From the NCBI GenBank assembly GCA_031216445.1, contig CM062218.1, positions 11,610,501 through 11,674,500 of the forward strand: 64,000 nucleotides of DNA, read 5' to 3'. Numbering within the stretch: the first letter of the stretch is position 1; each line of letters opens with the position of its first letter. Positions 25,248-35,659 of the stretch are shown piece after piece. The notes beneath the pieces were generated by a model, which was given only the letters and a program-made list of their open reading frames with translations, made no database searches and had not been told where the DNA came from. The position numbers and the translations under genes are program-made. The DNA comes from Lateolabrax maculatus. Taxonomy: Eukaryota > Chordata > Actinopteri > Acropomatiformes > Lateolabracidae.

Positions 25248-25596
25248 CAGTGTTCATGTGAGCACAAGCTCCTGGGTCCTGGGAGTCTCCCAGTCCAGAT
25301 AATAAATGGTGTGAGAGGAAAGACAGAATGTGTTGCCAGACCCTTCCCAGTCAATGAACCACGTGTCCCAGCAGCCCGGCTGCCAGCCATGGACTCGGAA
25401 ATGGGGTCACACTAACAAGAACAAATAGATGAGGGGAGAAGTGGAGGAATGATTGAATAGAAATGATTAGGGAGATGGAGGAGTGGACAGATGGATGACT
25501 GGATGGATGGATAAGTAATTGTAATCATATAGAGATGATGATATTTGGATCTGAAAATGATGGTCCAGTTTCTTATGATTAACATACTGTTTTATT

Positions 25597-25858
25597 AGCC
25601 TGGGAACCAGACGAATCTTTGAGCTCATATTTTATTTGCTCTGGCAGATACGCAGATATCAGGCGAACCAATCACAACCGTTTATCTAACATGAGGCGGG
25701 TTTAATACGATGACTGACAGAGAGGAGCCCTGCTGAACCATCTTTGTAAATAACCAAGATGGCTGCCGCCGATGTGGAGTGTCGTCTCATTGCTCTGACT
25801 GGTTGCCTGTGCCCAGACTAACACATTTATTTGTGAAATAGTCTGGCGATGCCAAGCT
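25597..25858. mobile_element. MITE copy, family C (full-length candidate)
   Basis: Starts agcctgggaaccagac and ends gtctggcgatgccaagct; the two ends are approximate inverted repeats of each other. The internal block (ccaatcacaa..gtttatct, gggtttaatacgatgactg, acagagaggagc) recurs at 27951-28125. There is no coding capacity. Confidence 0.65.
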
Positions 25859-27148
25859 ATCGTTTTATTCATAGGTTGTATTAAAAAAAAACAGCTTTCT
25901 TGATCGGCCATTGCTGGCTTTTCAGATCAGACTTCATACAACCATGCAACCTAAATAAATTACACCAATCATAGGTAGTGACCAGCGAATGACTGTAGTG
26001 ATTGTTTATTCTACGGAAGATTGAATTAAACAATGAGGGGATTCTAAATTTTGTTATAACGTTGAACTGACAATATGATTGAGAATTTGCCTTCAAATAT
26101 TTAGAGTTTAAGAGTCAGTGTTTACCTTTGACTTGGATGAGAAAGACAAATCCAAACTGTGCCATTATTGCCTCATAAATCATCAGTTAAAGTCAGCTTA
26201 ATAAACTTTGTTTGAATACTTGATTGCTAATTCTGGTATTTTAGTGCTATTCTGAGAAATGTTGAAGATTAAAATGTCAGTTTCTACAAAAACAAAAGCT
26301 TTTCAAGCAGCTTAGCTTGTGGAAGCGGTTTTGAGGCATTTATTGTTCTTGTTAAGAATCTGAATATCAGTCTTTGTGTATAAACTATCACATTCAATCA
26401 ATCAGCCTTTTTGTTCAGTTTCATAATTGTATCGCTGCCAAACCAGACAGACACCTCATACTTACAGACTGTCTAATAATAACATTATACAATATACTTA
26501 CTCATTTTTGCCATAATGAGTAAGCAACATTTCCTGCTCTACACCAGAATCTCAACACCTCACTGTGACTCAGCTTTACATAGCTCTTTCCTCTTAAGCA
26601 GAACATTCATTGCCCACCTGCACATTATGCTGGATATTGTATCTATTTTTGATGTGCAACAACTTTTTGATGCTCTGATATTGCTCCCAATATACTCCCA
26701 ACGACTTTCAAAACATATTCTTAAATTTAACATATCATGTTGATGACATAAACCTATAATCACAAACATATAGACACGCACAAAACCAAGTCATCATCTG
26801 ATCCCATATTGTAGTTTACAATCTAATGTATACATTTTCTTTGAAACAGAGCAACATTGAATATATATATACAGACATATAGTCAGTCATAAACCCACTA
26901 AATAAGTCATTCTTACTCTTGTGCCCTTCACCAGTTTCGACTGAGCCTCTAATGTTCCTCATGATTATAGTATAAATAGGTGAAATGTATGGGAAAGTGT
27001 ATGTGCAAAAATGTCGGAATGAATTCAAATAAACCAAAAAATATCACAGAGTGAGTGGAAATCATCACATCCATTATGAGTATACCATTTTGCCATGGCA
27101 ACCTGCTACGTGTCACATTTAGGATGTGAAATAGCTGGCGTTAAAGGT
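25859..27148. other. Non-coding stretch, nothing recognised
   Basis: A/T-rich, no long open frames. An X-box-like site lies near its right end (27090-27102). Confidence 0.5.
27090..27102. promoter_or_regulatory. RFX X-box-like motif
   Basis: TTGCCATGGCAAC is an almost perfect RFX X-box palindrome. It lies 65 bp from the TAATTA palindrome at 27168-27186. Its right flank (ctgctacgtgtcac...ggatgtgaaa) resembles the flank of 13112-13125. Confidence 0.45.
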
Positions 27149-27167
27149 AAAAAAAAAAAAAAAAAAA

Positions 27168-27186
27168 GCCTAATTACTAATTAGGC
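27168..27186. promoter_or_regulatory. Palindromic homeodomain-type site
   Basis: GCCTAATTACTAATTAGGC is a perfect 9+1+9 palindrome containing two TAATTA words. More ATTA words follow (27189-27200), with a poly-A tract of about 19 directly to the left. Function is inferred from motif only. Confidence 0.35.
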
Positions 27187-27368
27187 CCATTACAATTATC
27201 TCCTAAGGCTGGATAAATAACGACTCAGTGTGTAAGATTTCTGATGTCAGATTCCTGTAATGGTGTCTGCCCTTTGTTCTGTGTGAGTGTGTTAGTTCCA
27301 TTCATCTGGGACAGACAGTTGGGAGCCCATTGCAGCTGGGTCCGAGCATGGTCCACACCCTCACAGAA

Positions 27369-27389
27369 ACACACACACACACACACACA
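27369..27389. repeat. (CA)n microsatellite
   Basis: About 10 units. Confidence 0.93.
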
Positions 27390-27528
27390 ATATCCAGCAC
27401 AGGAAGTGACATCATGCACTACTGGCCAAAATACAGGAAGCATGACGATAACTTCTGAAGGACATGGGGGACACATCAGTTCTGTATAATCCACCAGCTG
27501 CTGCTACAGATCCCACACCCATGAGCAC

Positions 27529-27592
27529 TCACACACACACACACACACACACTCACACACACTCACACACACACACGCACACACACACACAC

Positions 27593-27624
<32 letters not shown>
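27529..27624. repeat. Compound (CA)n microsatellite, ~96 bp
   Basis: CA blocks broken by ctcaca, gc and aa interruptions. Confidence 0.95.
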
Positions 27625-27626
<2 letters not shown>

Positions 27627-27950
27627 CTCACACACTTAAAGCAATTACTGTAAATCAGTGAGTGAACTAAGTTGAGCTTCAACACAGTCCACTTTGTTAA
27701 AATAACATTCTATAAATCAAACATAATTTCTTTTTCTGGTTCAAATGGTTGTTCATGGCCAAATGTCAGTAAGAGTGCAAGATTGTTAGTTTTATATCAT
27801 CTGCAAAGTGAGAAAGTGTTCGCTTGCTGCATCAATGATGTGAGCAGGGACACAGCCTTGCAACTAATTATATATTCTTTTTCGCTTAATTTATTGATTG
27901 GTATTTCCAATTAATGGTCGTTAAAATGTCGAAAAATAAAGTTCTGCATT

Positions 27951-28125
27951 AGCCTGGGAACCAGACAAATCTGCAAGCTCATATTTTATTTGCACTGGCA
28001 GACACGTTTGGCCCCTCTCCCATTCAGGCTGATTTCCTTGGTGCTGGAAGTGCCGGGTCAACCAATCACAAGCGTTTATCTAGTATGAAGCAGGTTTAAT
28101 ACGATGACTGACAGAGAGGAGCGCC
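27951..28125. mobile_element. MITE copy, family C (truncated right end)
   Basis: Shares agcctgggaaccagac, gctcatattttatttgc, accaatcacaa.cgtttatct and aatacgatgactgacagaga with 25597-25858, same orientation. It carries about 50 extra bases (cctctcccattcagg...) in the middle and lacks the right terminus. Confidence 0.65.
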
Positions 28126-28648
28126 GTTTAGGCATAGGAGGCCTATAGGAGTCTGTTCTTTAACATAATCTCCCCATGTCAACTAAGATGTCCTCCAGGT
28201 TTTCTGGTTCAGTGTAACCCAAAAATTCATACGTTCTCAAAACAACTGATTTAAAGGCCACCAGGCATTTCATTTGCATTCACTATAGTGTGAGTCACAC
28301 GCCAATCAGCTTGTTGTGCTAACCTCAGCACATGTTGCTTACAGCATACGACTAAACGTTTGGTGGAAAACAAGTGAAATATGCTGTCGGTAAACATTTT
28401 ACTGATACAGTCAGTATCACTATTCAGTTTGAATATTTTGGAACATGTCAGATACATTAATGAACAAAAATTTCTCATTACGTTGATAAAAAAACATTCT
28501 GCATTACATTCACTCACATCACTTTTTGTTTACAGTATACAGTTTGGGGTAAGACGGTGATTGTGCTCACGGTTTTCCTGTTGTTATGTTTATGGCTCCG
28601 TGCGGCCCATGTTCACTCTGCGTTCCCACTGGATCAGGTTGCCAGCGT

Positions 28649-28649
28649 A

Positions 28650-28682
<33 letters not shown>

Positions 28683-28709
28683 ATCACATTCTTTCTTTCT
28701 TTCTTTCTG
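28649..28709. repeat. (CA)n then (CTTT)n microsatellites
   Basis: CA at 28649-28681, CTTT at 28690-28709, separated by 8 bp. Confidence 0.93.
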
Positions 28710-29226
28710 ACTCTCTTATTTGCCCTCTTAATCACACACATGCAATCATTATGTTTTGGCATGAGTGTCTCTCTCTCCTTCTCTGTTAACCTTTAACTCT
28801 GCTCTCTGTACTTTTCACTTCCTTATTTTCCCTGTCTCAGTGTCTTTGTCTCTCTTCTGTCTCGCTCCCACACTCTCAACGCACACAACAAACCCACCAC
28901 CACCCTCTTAACTTCTGCCCAGCTCATAATGCCGTGCCTCAGAAGAAGTATGCATCAATAACCACAACAGTACTCACTCACACACCACACTCACGCAAAC
29001 ATACACAGAGAGGAACCCGCTGTCGCCTAAACAACATGCTCCCAAATATTCATGAGAATCGTGAAAAAGCTACAAAGCAAATATGTGTGGTGAACACCAA
29101 GCATTAAATCTGGGGTCTGGAATCATTGCCGGGATGTCACAACTTTGATTTTCATGGAGCCTCATCCTGTCAAGTGACTTTGATTCTTTCTCTTTGTCTT
29201 TCTTTTTTTCTTTGTTTTTTTACAGT

Positions 29227-29403
29227 CGTCTCTCATTAAAACGAACTAAATACATACAAAACCTCGCGACTGAACCTGATCACCATCAAGGACTGCAGAT
29301 ACTAATGCCCGCAGTGACAGCTCTGAGTGCCCTGGTTGCCAACAAAGCCTTTCCTGTGCTTGTGAAACTCCAGCCTCCTGTCTATTTCCATCTGCAGGGA
29401 TAA
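29227..29403 (+). other. Exon-like block after a strong 3' splice site
   Basis: An unusually long pyrimidine tract (29183-29223, T-rich) ends in ACAG at 29222-29225. An open frame then runs about 58 codons to TAA at 29401-29403. I do not recognise the translation (it includes ILMPAVTALSALVANKAFP). It could be a terminal exon of an unrecognised transcript or chance. Confidence 0.2.
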
Positions 29404-30116
29404 CAAACACGGCGTAAAGCGCCCGATACAAACATAAACATGGGGAATATTCCTGAGTCCGCTGCATGTTTTCACATGGCATGTCCGAAATACCATGAGG
29501 CCTTCAACAAATAACTAGAATAGCACAGTTTCTGCAATCAAAACATTTGCAGAAGCGAAACCTACACTCTATGAAAGGATGTGAGCATTTACGTAACAAA
29601 TCTGTTTGTTTTAGGACAACACACACTTGTGATTGACAATACATTTGAACACAACACGATGTAGCCATTTGACACATCCTTATATCTGTTGAAAAGAGAT
29701 GTGTTAAATGGACACATCCTTCTTAAAAGTTGACCTACTATCGATGAGGCTTGGTTTCACTAAAAGTGGCAGCCCATTGCTTCCTGTTGAGACTGTGGTT
29801 CTGTTTCCTGTTAACTATGGACAATTTCCTGGTGACAGAGTGGTAGAGAGCCCGCTCACACTGTGCTGACATTTATTGAAGTGTGATTGAAGTGTTATGA
29901 TATTATTGGGAAAGGTATTTGTTTAGAGTGTTCATTCTAAGAATTCCTTATACCTCAACAATAAAATATGCTGTTTGTCGCTATCTTCAAAAATGACCTA
30001 AATGAGCCTTTTCAGATCTTTGTTCCCTATGCTAAATGTACAGTATGGTTCACTTCAGGCAACCTTAACTACATTTAGATAATGGTCATGGATAAGATTA
30101 GAGAAAGAAAGCCTTC

Positions 30117-30890
30117 ATGGTTAAGTGTGCCCAACCATCTACTTCAAGAGGTAAGTTACAAAGGATCATTTTGTTTTTTTGTTTTTACAACTTGGAAATT
30201 ATTTTTGCTTTGTTTTGTCTTGTCAAGTCATTAGGTAATAATAACTCTGTGCTCATCGAGTTAATTGCTGAGATTGGCATCTCTAAAAAGAGGTCAGAGG
30301 GAGCAGCGAGCAGGAGCAGTCAGCTTAACTTGTTTGGAATAGAAAATGCAGGCAAACAGTAGAATTATTACTCACAGCGTCCGTTGTATACATCCATCAC
30401 AATGTACAAACCAACTAGGATCGTTTTTTTGCAATGAAGTACTATTTTCAATATTTTGGGTGCATTCACTTTTGGTTTTACAGTCAAATGAAGTTATTTA
30501 GATCATCTGGCCAACCTGTCTGCGTGTTTACAACCTGTCTGATTGACCACTTGTTTTTCCTTTCTTGTCGTCCCTCATGGTACAGATGTGGCAGTGTTCC
30601 AAGAGCTCCCAGACCTCAGCAATTACTTAGATGTGTACAACGATATCATAACTTATAACCCCAAACTGCAAAATAAGACCCAAAATATGATGAACAAGTT
30701 AGGTATGACCAGGACTAGGACTGATCAAATGCAAATTCTCAAAAAAAATATATTAACTTCACCTTACACAGTCATACAGAAGCAGGTGGACCACAATATT
30801 AACTTGTTCTTCAGCTATCAGGCACCCAAACATTTTCAAGATAACATGTTTGCGTATTCATGCATAATGTACGTATGCTTGTTGGTGTAT

Positions 30891-30929
<39 letters not shown>

Positions 30930-31118
30930 TGTGTGTAATCCTTTCCAGCCGTTTCCCCTCCTTTCCTTTCTCTCCGTCACACAGGCCTGGGAAGCAGTCG
31001 TGGGGGGGATCTCTCACAGCCGCTCCGTGTGTGTGTGTGTGTTTGTGTGTGTGAGTGTGACTAGCAGACAGCTGTGTGGACGGCCGGGAGCAGCCGTTAC
31101 AGCAGGGACACACACACT

Positions 31119-31165
<47 letters not shown>

Positions 31166-31266
31166 CCACAGCCGTCCCAACTCGCCAACCCACCACCGCA
31201 CCACCTCACCCCTCTCCTCCTCCAATACTCTCATCACTTCTTCTCAGTAAAGGGAGATGTCAGCTT

Positions 31267-31327
<61 letters not shown>

Positions 31328-34108
31328 CAGGGTCAGTGGTTAGGTCGGCTGAAGAGACAGACAGACATGGTAGTCCAGTGTGTAGGACAGTACAGGTTAT
31401 TATATCATTATGTGTAACTGTGTGGGTCTGGGTGTGTGCGTGTGTATGCGTGTGTGTGTGGTGGGGGTCTGACCACCAGATGGCTAAGCAGTGACCTCTT
31501 TACCAGTGTGTGTGTGTGTGTGTGTGTAGGCTGAGACAGGGTCACATTACATGGTTGACTAAGTGTTCATGTACCATATACCATCTTGAGCATGTCAGCA
31601 TGTGTCTGTGAGTGTTTGTCTTACGTGTGTGTGTGTGTGTGTGTGGGTGTGTGTGTGTGTGTGCGTGTGTCGAGGGGCTGAGCCAAGACAAGTCATGTGC
31701 GAAGGTGGTTCACAGCGTACAGAAGTTTCAGCCAGCAATTCAAAACTTGCAGAATTTGAAAAAAATAAAATGTTAAAGGAGAATGTCATGTCTTGTACAA
31801 CCTGGTTCTTGTTTTCATAGTTTCCACCATCATCTCAGGAATTAAGTTAATGAGGAAAATGTATTTATAACCATTTGGAATCATTCCCAGTATTGTGAAA
31901 ATAAGCCAGGTTGCAAAATAAAATAGATTTTTTTTCCATCAACATTATGTTTTAAATCAGAGGAAAACATGATAGTTGCTGTTTTACTGTTTGGAATACT
32001 CCTAAAGGTAAGGTTTGACGTTATGGGAAATATACTCAGTGCTTTTTTGCCGAGAGTTAGATGACAAAATGAAATGCAACCCTCACGTCTGTACAGTGAA
32101 AATGAAGCTATTAGTTATTTTAGTTGAGCATAAAGACTGGAAACATTGGGAAACAGCTAGCCAGGTTTGGTTTATGTGCGGATTAAAGAAGCAAGGTACA
32201 ATATGACGTGTTAATTACAGAGGATCTGGCGGGCGGATTTTGTTACGCTACCTCTGTCTTTATGCTGGATAACCAGCTGCTTGCTGCACGGTAGTTTGAT
32301 ACTGTCGATCTTCTAACTTTCGGCAAGACAGCGAATAAGAGTATTTGCCAAAATGTCAAACTATTCCTTTAAAAAGTTGTGAGGGTTGTAGACTCTTCCA
32401 GAGTTTTATATACAAACTTCACATCAGTGATGTCTTTACATGTCTATGTTTAAACCTTTGTTTCAGTGACATTGATTCAGTTTTAATATCCTTCTGAAAC
32501 AGAATTGTTCTCAGTTTTTTCCTCTACAGTTTTGAAAATAATGAAAATAATAATTGTAATCACAATGATTTACCGTATGTTATTTCGAAACACAGACAGG
32601 AAGCTTGGTGTGGGAGTTTCAGGTTGCGGGGGACAGAGGGAAGAGCACGACCCCAGTGTTAGTGTTGGTATGGCCACAGGGACCCAATAAAAACAGAGCT
32701 GTCAGTAGCGCTCCTGACTGCTAGGCTCTGTGTCAACCCACAGACCAAATAAACAGCAATCAGCACTGCGCTAACCACTCTGTGACAAAACACACACACA
32801 CACACACACAAACACACAGCCAAAGCCAAAGCTTGGTGAGCAGAGCCAAAATCAAATCATAGCAACCACACACAACGCACAGAAGAGCATGCATGTGCGC
32901 ACATGTACAAATACACACATGCATGCAAGCACACAAATGCATACACACGTCACTCACAAGTCTAAAAGCAAACAAGCCGGGGAAGTCTGTCTAATTAATG
33001 TTTTGAATCTGGTCTCTGAGTGATGTAATGACAACACGCAAGTCATACTCTTTCAGCCTGGTGAGCGTGTGACTTCCCACAAACCTGGATTTGACTTGTG
33101 CGGGCACAAAGCACCAGCATGTGATCTGCAAACTAAGCAGCATCTTATACATCACATTTTGTTCTATCATTTACTGTTTTAAATGATGTTGAGTTTTGTC
33201 ATTTCATTTCATAGGGCAATCCTTTTCATTAATTGGGGGTCGAGAGATAATCTTTCATGACAAACATTTCATCATATTAATGTCAAAGTTAAATTTATTT
33301 ATCCAATAAAACTGGTTTAAAAAAACAACATCAAAACAATAACGTACATTTTCTATTATTGCTGTATTGTCTAATCCACTGAAGGATAAAAATCACACTT
33401 TATTTTGTCACAGACTAAACAGTTGTAACAACCAGAAAAGAGAAAAATGAATATTTGGTTCACCATATTTGTTTTGCAGAATGCAGAATGTAGCCAGAAA
33501 AAAGTTTAAGAACAGCCATCCTAAATTTTATGTTGCATATGGCCAGATAATACAGTTGAAATCAATATCACAATATTAATAAAGATATTTTTATGTTAAT
33601 AGAATCTACTGATAGTTGATAAACTATAATGTTGAACTATTGTTCAGCCCTTTTGTATACTATCGTGTACAGTATGGTGGGCGGTACATTGTATCATATT
33701 GTGCATAAGGAAAACACATTGTTGTATTTTCACTCATTTCTTTTTATAAAGAAAATGTGCAAATCTTCAGTTGGTCTGTTTGATGTGACACCTTCTGTTA
33801 CCATCATCATCCTTCACATCACAATACAGTGGATATTCACTACTAAAGGCATTTATGGCATTGCTTCAAAGATATGGTAAATTCTGACTGGATTCTTGAC
33901 AAATTTTCTCTCTTTTCTTTTCTGCAAACCTCAAGGAATTTCTGAACAGGGTGTGCCGCACTTCCACGCCGACCCCATGTACAGCAGAGGGATCAGACAT
34001 CACAAGTCCCAACTAATAGATCTGATTGTTTCGAAATGTCTGCACAAAGCCTCTGAGAGGGAGCAGACAGACGAAAAAAGCTCACAAGATCCCTCTGTGA
34101 TTGAATAA
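30117..34108 (+). CDS. Unrecognised three-exon reading frame, 107 aa predicted (tentative)
   Basis: Proposed exons are 30117-30150 (ATG start; donor AGAG|GTAAGT, a perfect consensus), 30586-30702 (acceptor TACAG, donor TTAG|GTATGA, 117 bp) and 33936-34108 (acceptor with a long TCTTTTC tract, CAAG; stop TAA 34106-34108). Both introns are phase 1, so the frames join without correction. Middle-exon residues include VFQELPDLSNYLDVYNDIIT; the last exon includes PHFHADPMYSRGIRHHKSQL and a polar Glu/Ser/Lys tail. No signal peptide, transmembrane segment or known domain is evident, and the start context is weak (T at -3). An in-frame TAG at 30099 precedes the ATG. I do not recognise the family, and it is not mrps28 or tpd52 as I recall them. 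The alternatives are a non-coding transcript with chance frames, or three unrelated chance matches. Confidence 0.3.
30893..30937. repeat. (GT)n microsatellite
   Basis: About 22 units with one TTT interruption. It lies in the intron of the tentative three-exon frame. Confidence 0.95.
31030..31330. repeat. Cluster of (GT)n and (CA)n microsatellites
   Basis: GT at 31026-31055, CA at 31109-31160, GT at 31267-31325 (one TAT interruption). Shorter GT tracts follow at 31507-31528 and 31625-31671. Confidence 0.93.
31472..31486 (+). promoter_or_regulatory. CTCF-like motif, plus orientation
   Basis: Contains CCACCAGATGGC, a match to the strongest part of the CTCF core; the following bases (taag) depart from it. 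Motif-level evidence only. Confidence 0.35.
32002..32372. mobile_element. MITE copy, family A
   Basis: Left end ctaaaggtaaggtttgacg..tatgggaaata; right end atttgccaaaatgtcaaac...ttcctttaa. Internal words (gccgagagttagatgac, cataaagactggaaac, cagctagccaggttt, gatcttctaac) match the family. It contains a 63-codon chance frame. Confidence 0.8.
32791..32819. repeat. (CA)n microsatellite
   Basis: About 14 units with one AA interruption. Confidence 0.94.
32990..33900. other. Non-coding A/T-rich stretch
   Basis: Nothing recognised. The part near 33540-33720 (caatatcacaatatt..., gggcggtacattgtatcatattg) resembles worn interspersed-repeat sequence. Confidence 0.45.
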
Positions 34109-34494
34109 GCAAAAGGGGGGATTGGTTTTGTAGCTGCCATAACGAGCCTGGAGATATGACTGAAGTGGTCGCATCTAAATAGGCAGAGCAGACAGACAGC
34201 GGAGGCTTGGCCCGAGAGCTCTAAGAAGAATAGCAGATGCTGAAGATGAAAGAGCAGCCAGGCCTTCACTGGAGGGGTCTGTCTCGCAGATACTGACACA
34301 CACACCACAACACACACACGCACACACACTTAAAAGAAAACTTTTCTCATGTGTCTCTTGCTCTCTTTGACATACACTCTTCCCGATCCAAACACATTTT
34401 AAAGATGCTTTAATGGGATTAGACAGTGCATTTACATTGCTGAAGCACAGGGAAGACAATATACATTATTACATTTATGCACACATTTACATCA

Positions 34495-34615
34495 GGACAG
34501 TGGAAGAGGAAGTACTCAGATCCTTTGCTTCAGCTAATGTAGAAATAGCACTTGTCAAAACATTCTTGCAAGGTTTTTCAAGTAAAAGGCCTGCAAATTT
34601 ACTTAAGTGAAGGTC
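34495..34615. repeat. Interspersed fish repeat fragment, family D
   Basis: ggaagaggaagtactcagatc...tgcttcagctaatgtagaaatagcact...tcaagtaaaaggcctgc is a pattern I recognise from many fish genomes. A related fragment in the opposite orientation is at 48290-48445. No coding capacity. Confidence 0.55.
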
Positions 34616-34651
34616 TGTCGCAGGTAAGTTTTTTGTAACAGCGAAATCAAG

Positions 34652-35012
34652 TTAGAGGAATAGTTCAACAATATGATTGTGGGGGAAAAAAGCTATCCTG
34701 GCTCTGTCTAACTGTAATAAAAGTCCACCAGTAAGTGACTGCCCCTAGCCAAGAAAATCGTAATTAGGCCCCATAAAACCACGACTTGATGTTTTTGAGC
34801 TTTAGAGGTGCCTGTAGGTGGATTTTGCTACCTATGGACTGAGCCGGGCTTACTGTTTCCGCTTGCTTCCAGTCTGTATTCTAAGATAATCTAACCGGCT
34901 GCTGGCTCCCGCTTCATATTTACCTTACAAACATTAGAGTGGTATCGATCTTCTCACCTAACTCCAGAAATCAAGCAAGAAAGTAAATACACGTATCTCC
35001 CAACATGTCTAA
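34652..35012. mobile_element. MITE copy, family A (diverged)
   Basis: agaggaatagttcaac at the left; ggtatcgatcttctcacctaact...aagcaagaaagtaaatacacgtat...caacatgtc at the right. More diverged than 32002-32372, with an altered middle. Confidence 0.65.
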
Positions 35013-35288
35013 TCTTTTCTGCTCTGTTGTCTAAGATTGTTAGGGTTTTGCTGCACTTTGCTTTTTTACCCAAAATGCTAATTTGGGGATTTAATTTGCT
35101 TCTTTCTCTCTGTCCCAGCAGACAGCGAAGCATGAAGTCGCCTCCACTAAAGCGTTTGCCTCCGCCGTCTCCTGTCATTCCTGCAGTAGACAGGCAGGCA
35201 GACAGGGCACCCTGGTCACGGCACGACAGGCCAACCACTGGGATCTACCATTTCCGCTGGTGCGTCTCCTGTCGCGGTTGTTCCCCTC

Positions 35289-35290
<2 letters not shown>

Positions 35291-35333
<43 letters not shown>
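35291..35333. repeat. (CA)n microsatellite
   Basis: About 21 uninterrupted units. Confidence 0.96.
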
Positions 35334-35334
<1 letters not shown>

Positions 35335-35549
35335 CCACCACACATAAAAATAAATACACACCACTGGTCCCCTCTGGAGAGATCAATTTCACGGGATCAC
35401 ACGGCGAGCTCTGGTTCCCAGGCGCTCCTCACGCGCTCTGCAGACGTAGACGGATCCTTCACACAACCTGACTCTTGACCCGCCATCATTACTGGGGTCA
35501 GAGGACCAGCAACCCCTTCGCTGCAGCAGGAGGGGATGGGGGCTGGGGG

Positions 35550-35550
<1 letters not shown>

Positions 35551-35579
<29 letters not shown>
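35551..35579. repeat. Poly-G run, 29 bp, inside a G-rich tract
   Basis: 29 consecutive G preceded by ggggatgggggctgggggt. The length is probably unstable or uncertain in sequencing. Confidence 0.95.
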
Positions 35580-35580
<1 letters not shown>

Positions 35581-35659
35581 TCTCTCCCAAGACTGCAAAG
35601 ATACCAAAGGGAGGTTCATTTTGTTCTCTCTTTCTTTTTCTTTTTTCGAGGCCAAATGT

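Noticed and set aside
30895..31494. 199-codon open frame on the + strand
   Set aside because: Mostly CVCVCV and HTHTHT from GT/CA microsatellites.
33936..34060. Resemblance of HADPMYSR... to secretin/PHI-family or NPY-family peptides
   Set aside because: Only a few residues agree, with no dibasic-flanked amidated peptide, no signal peptide exon and wrong spacing. Treated as coincidence.
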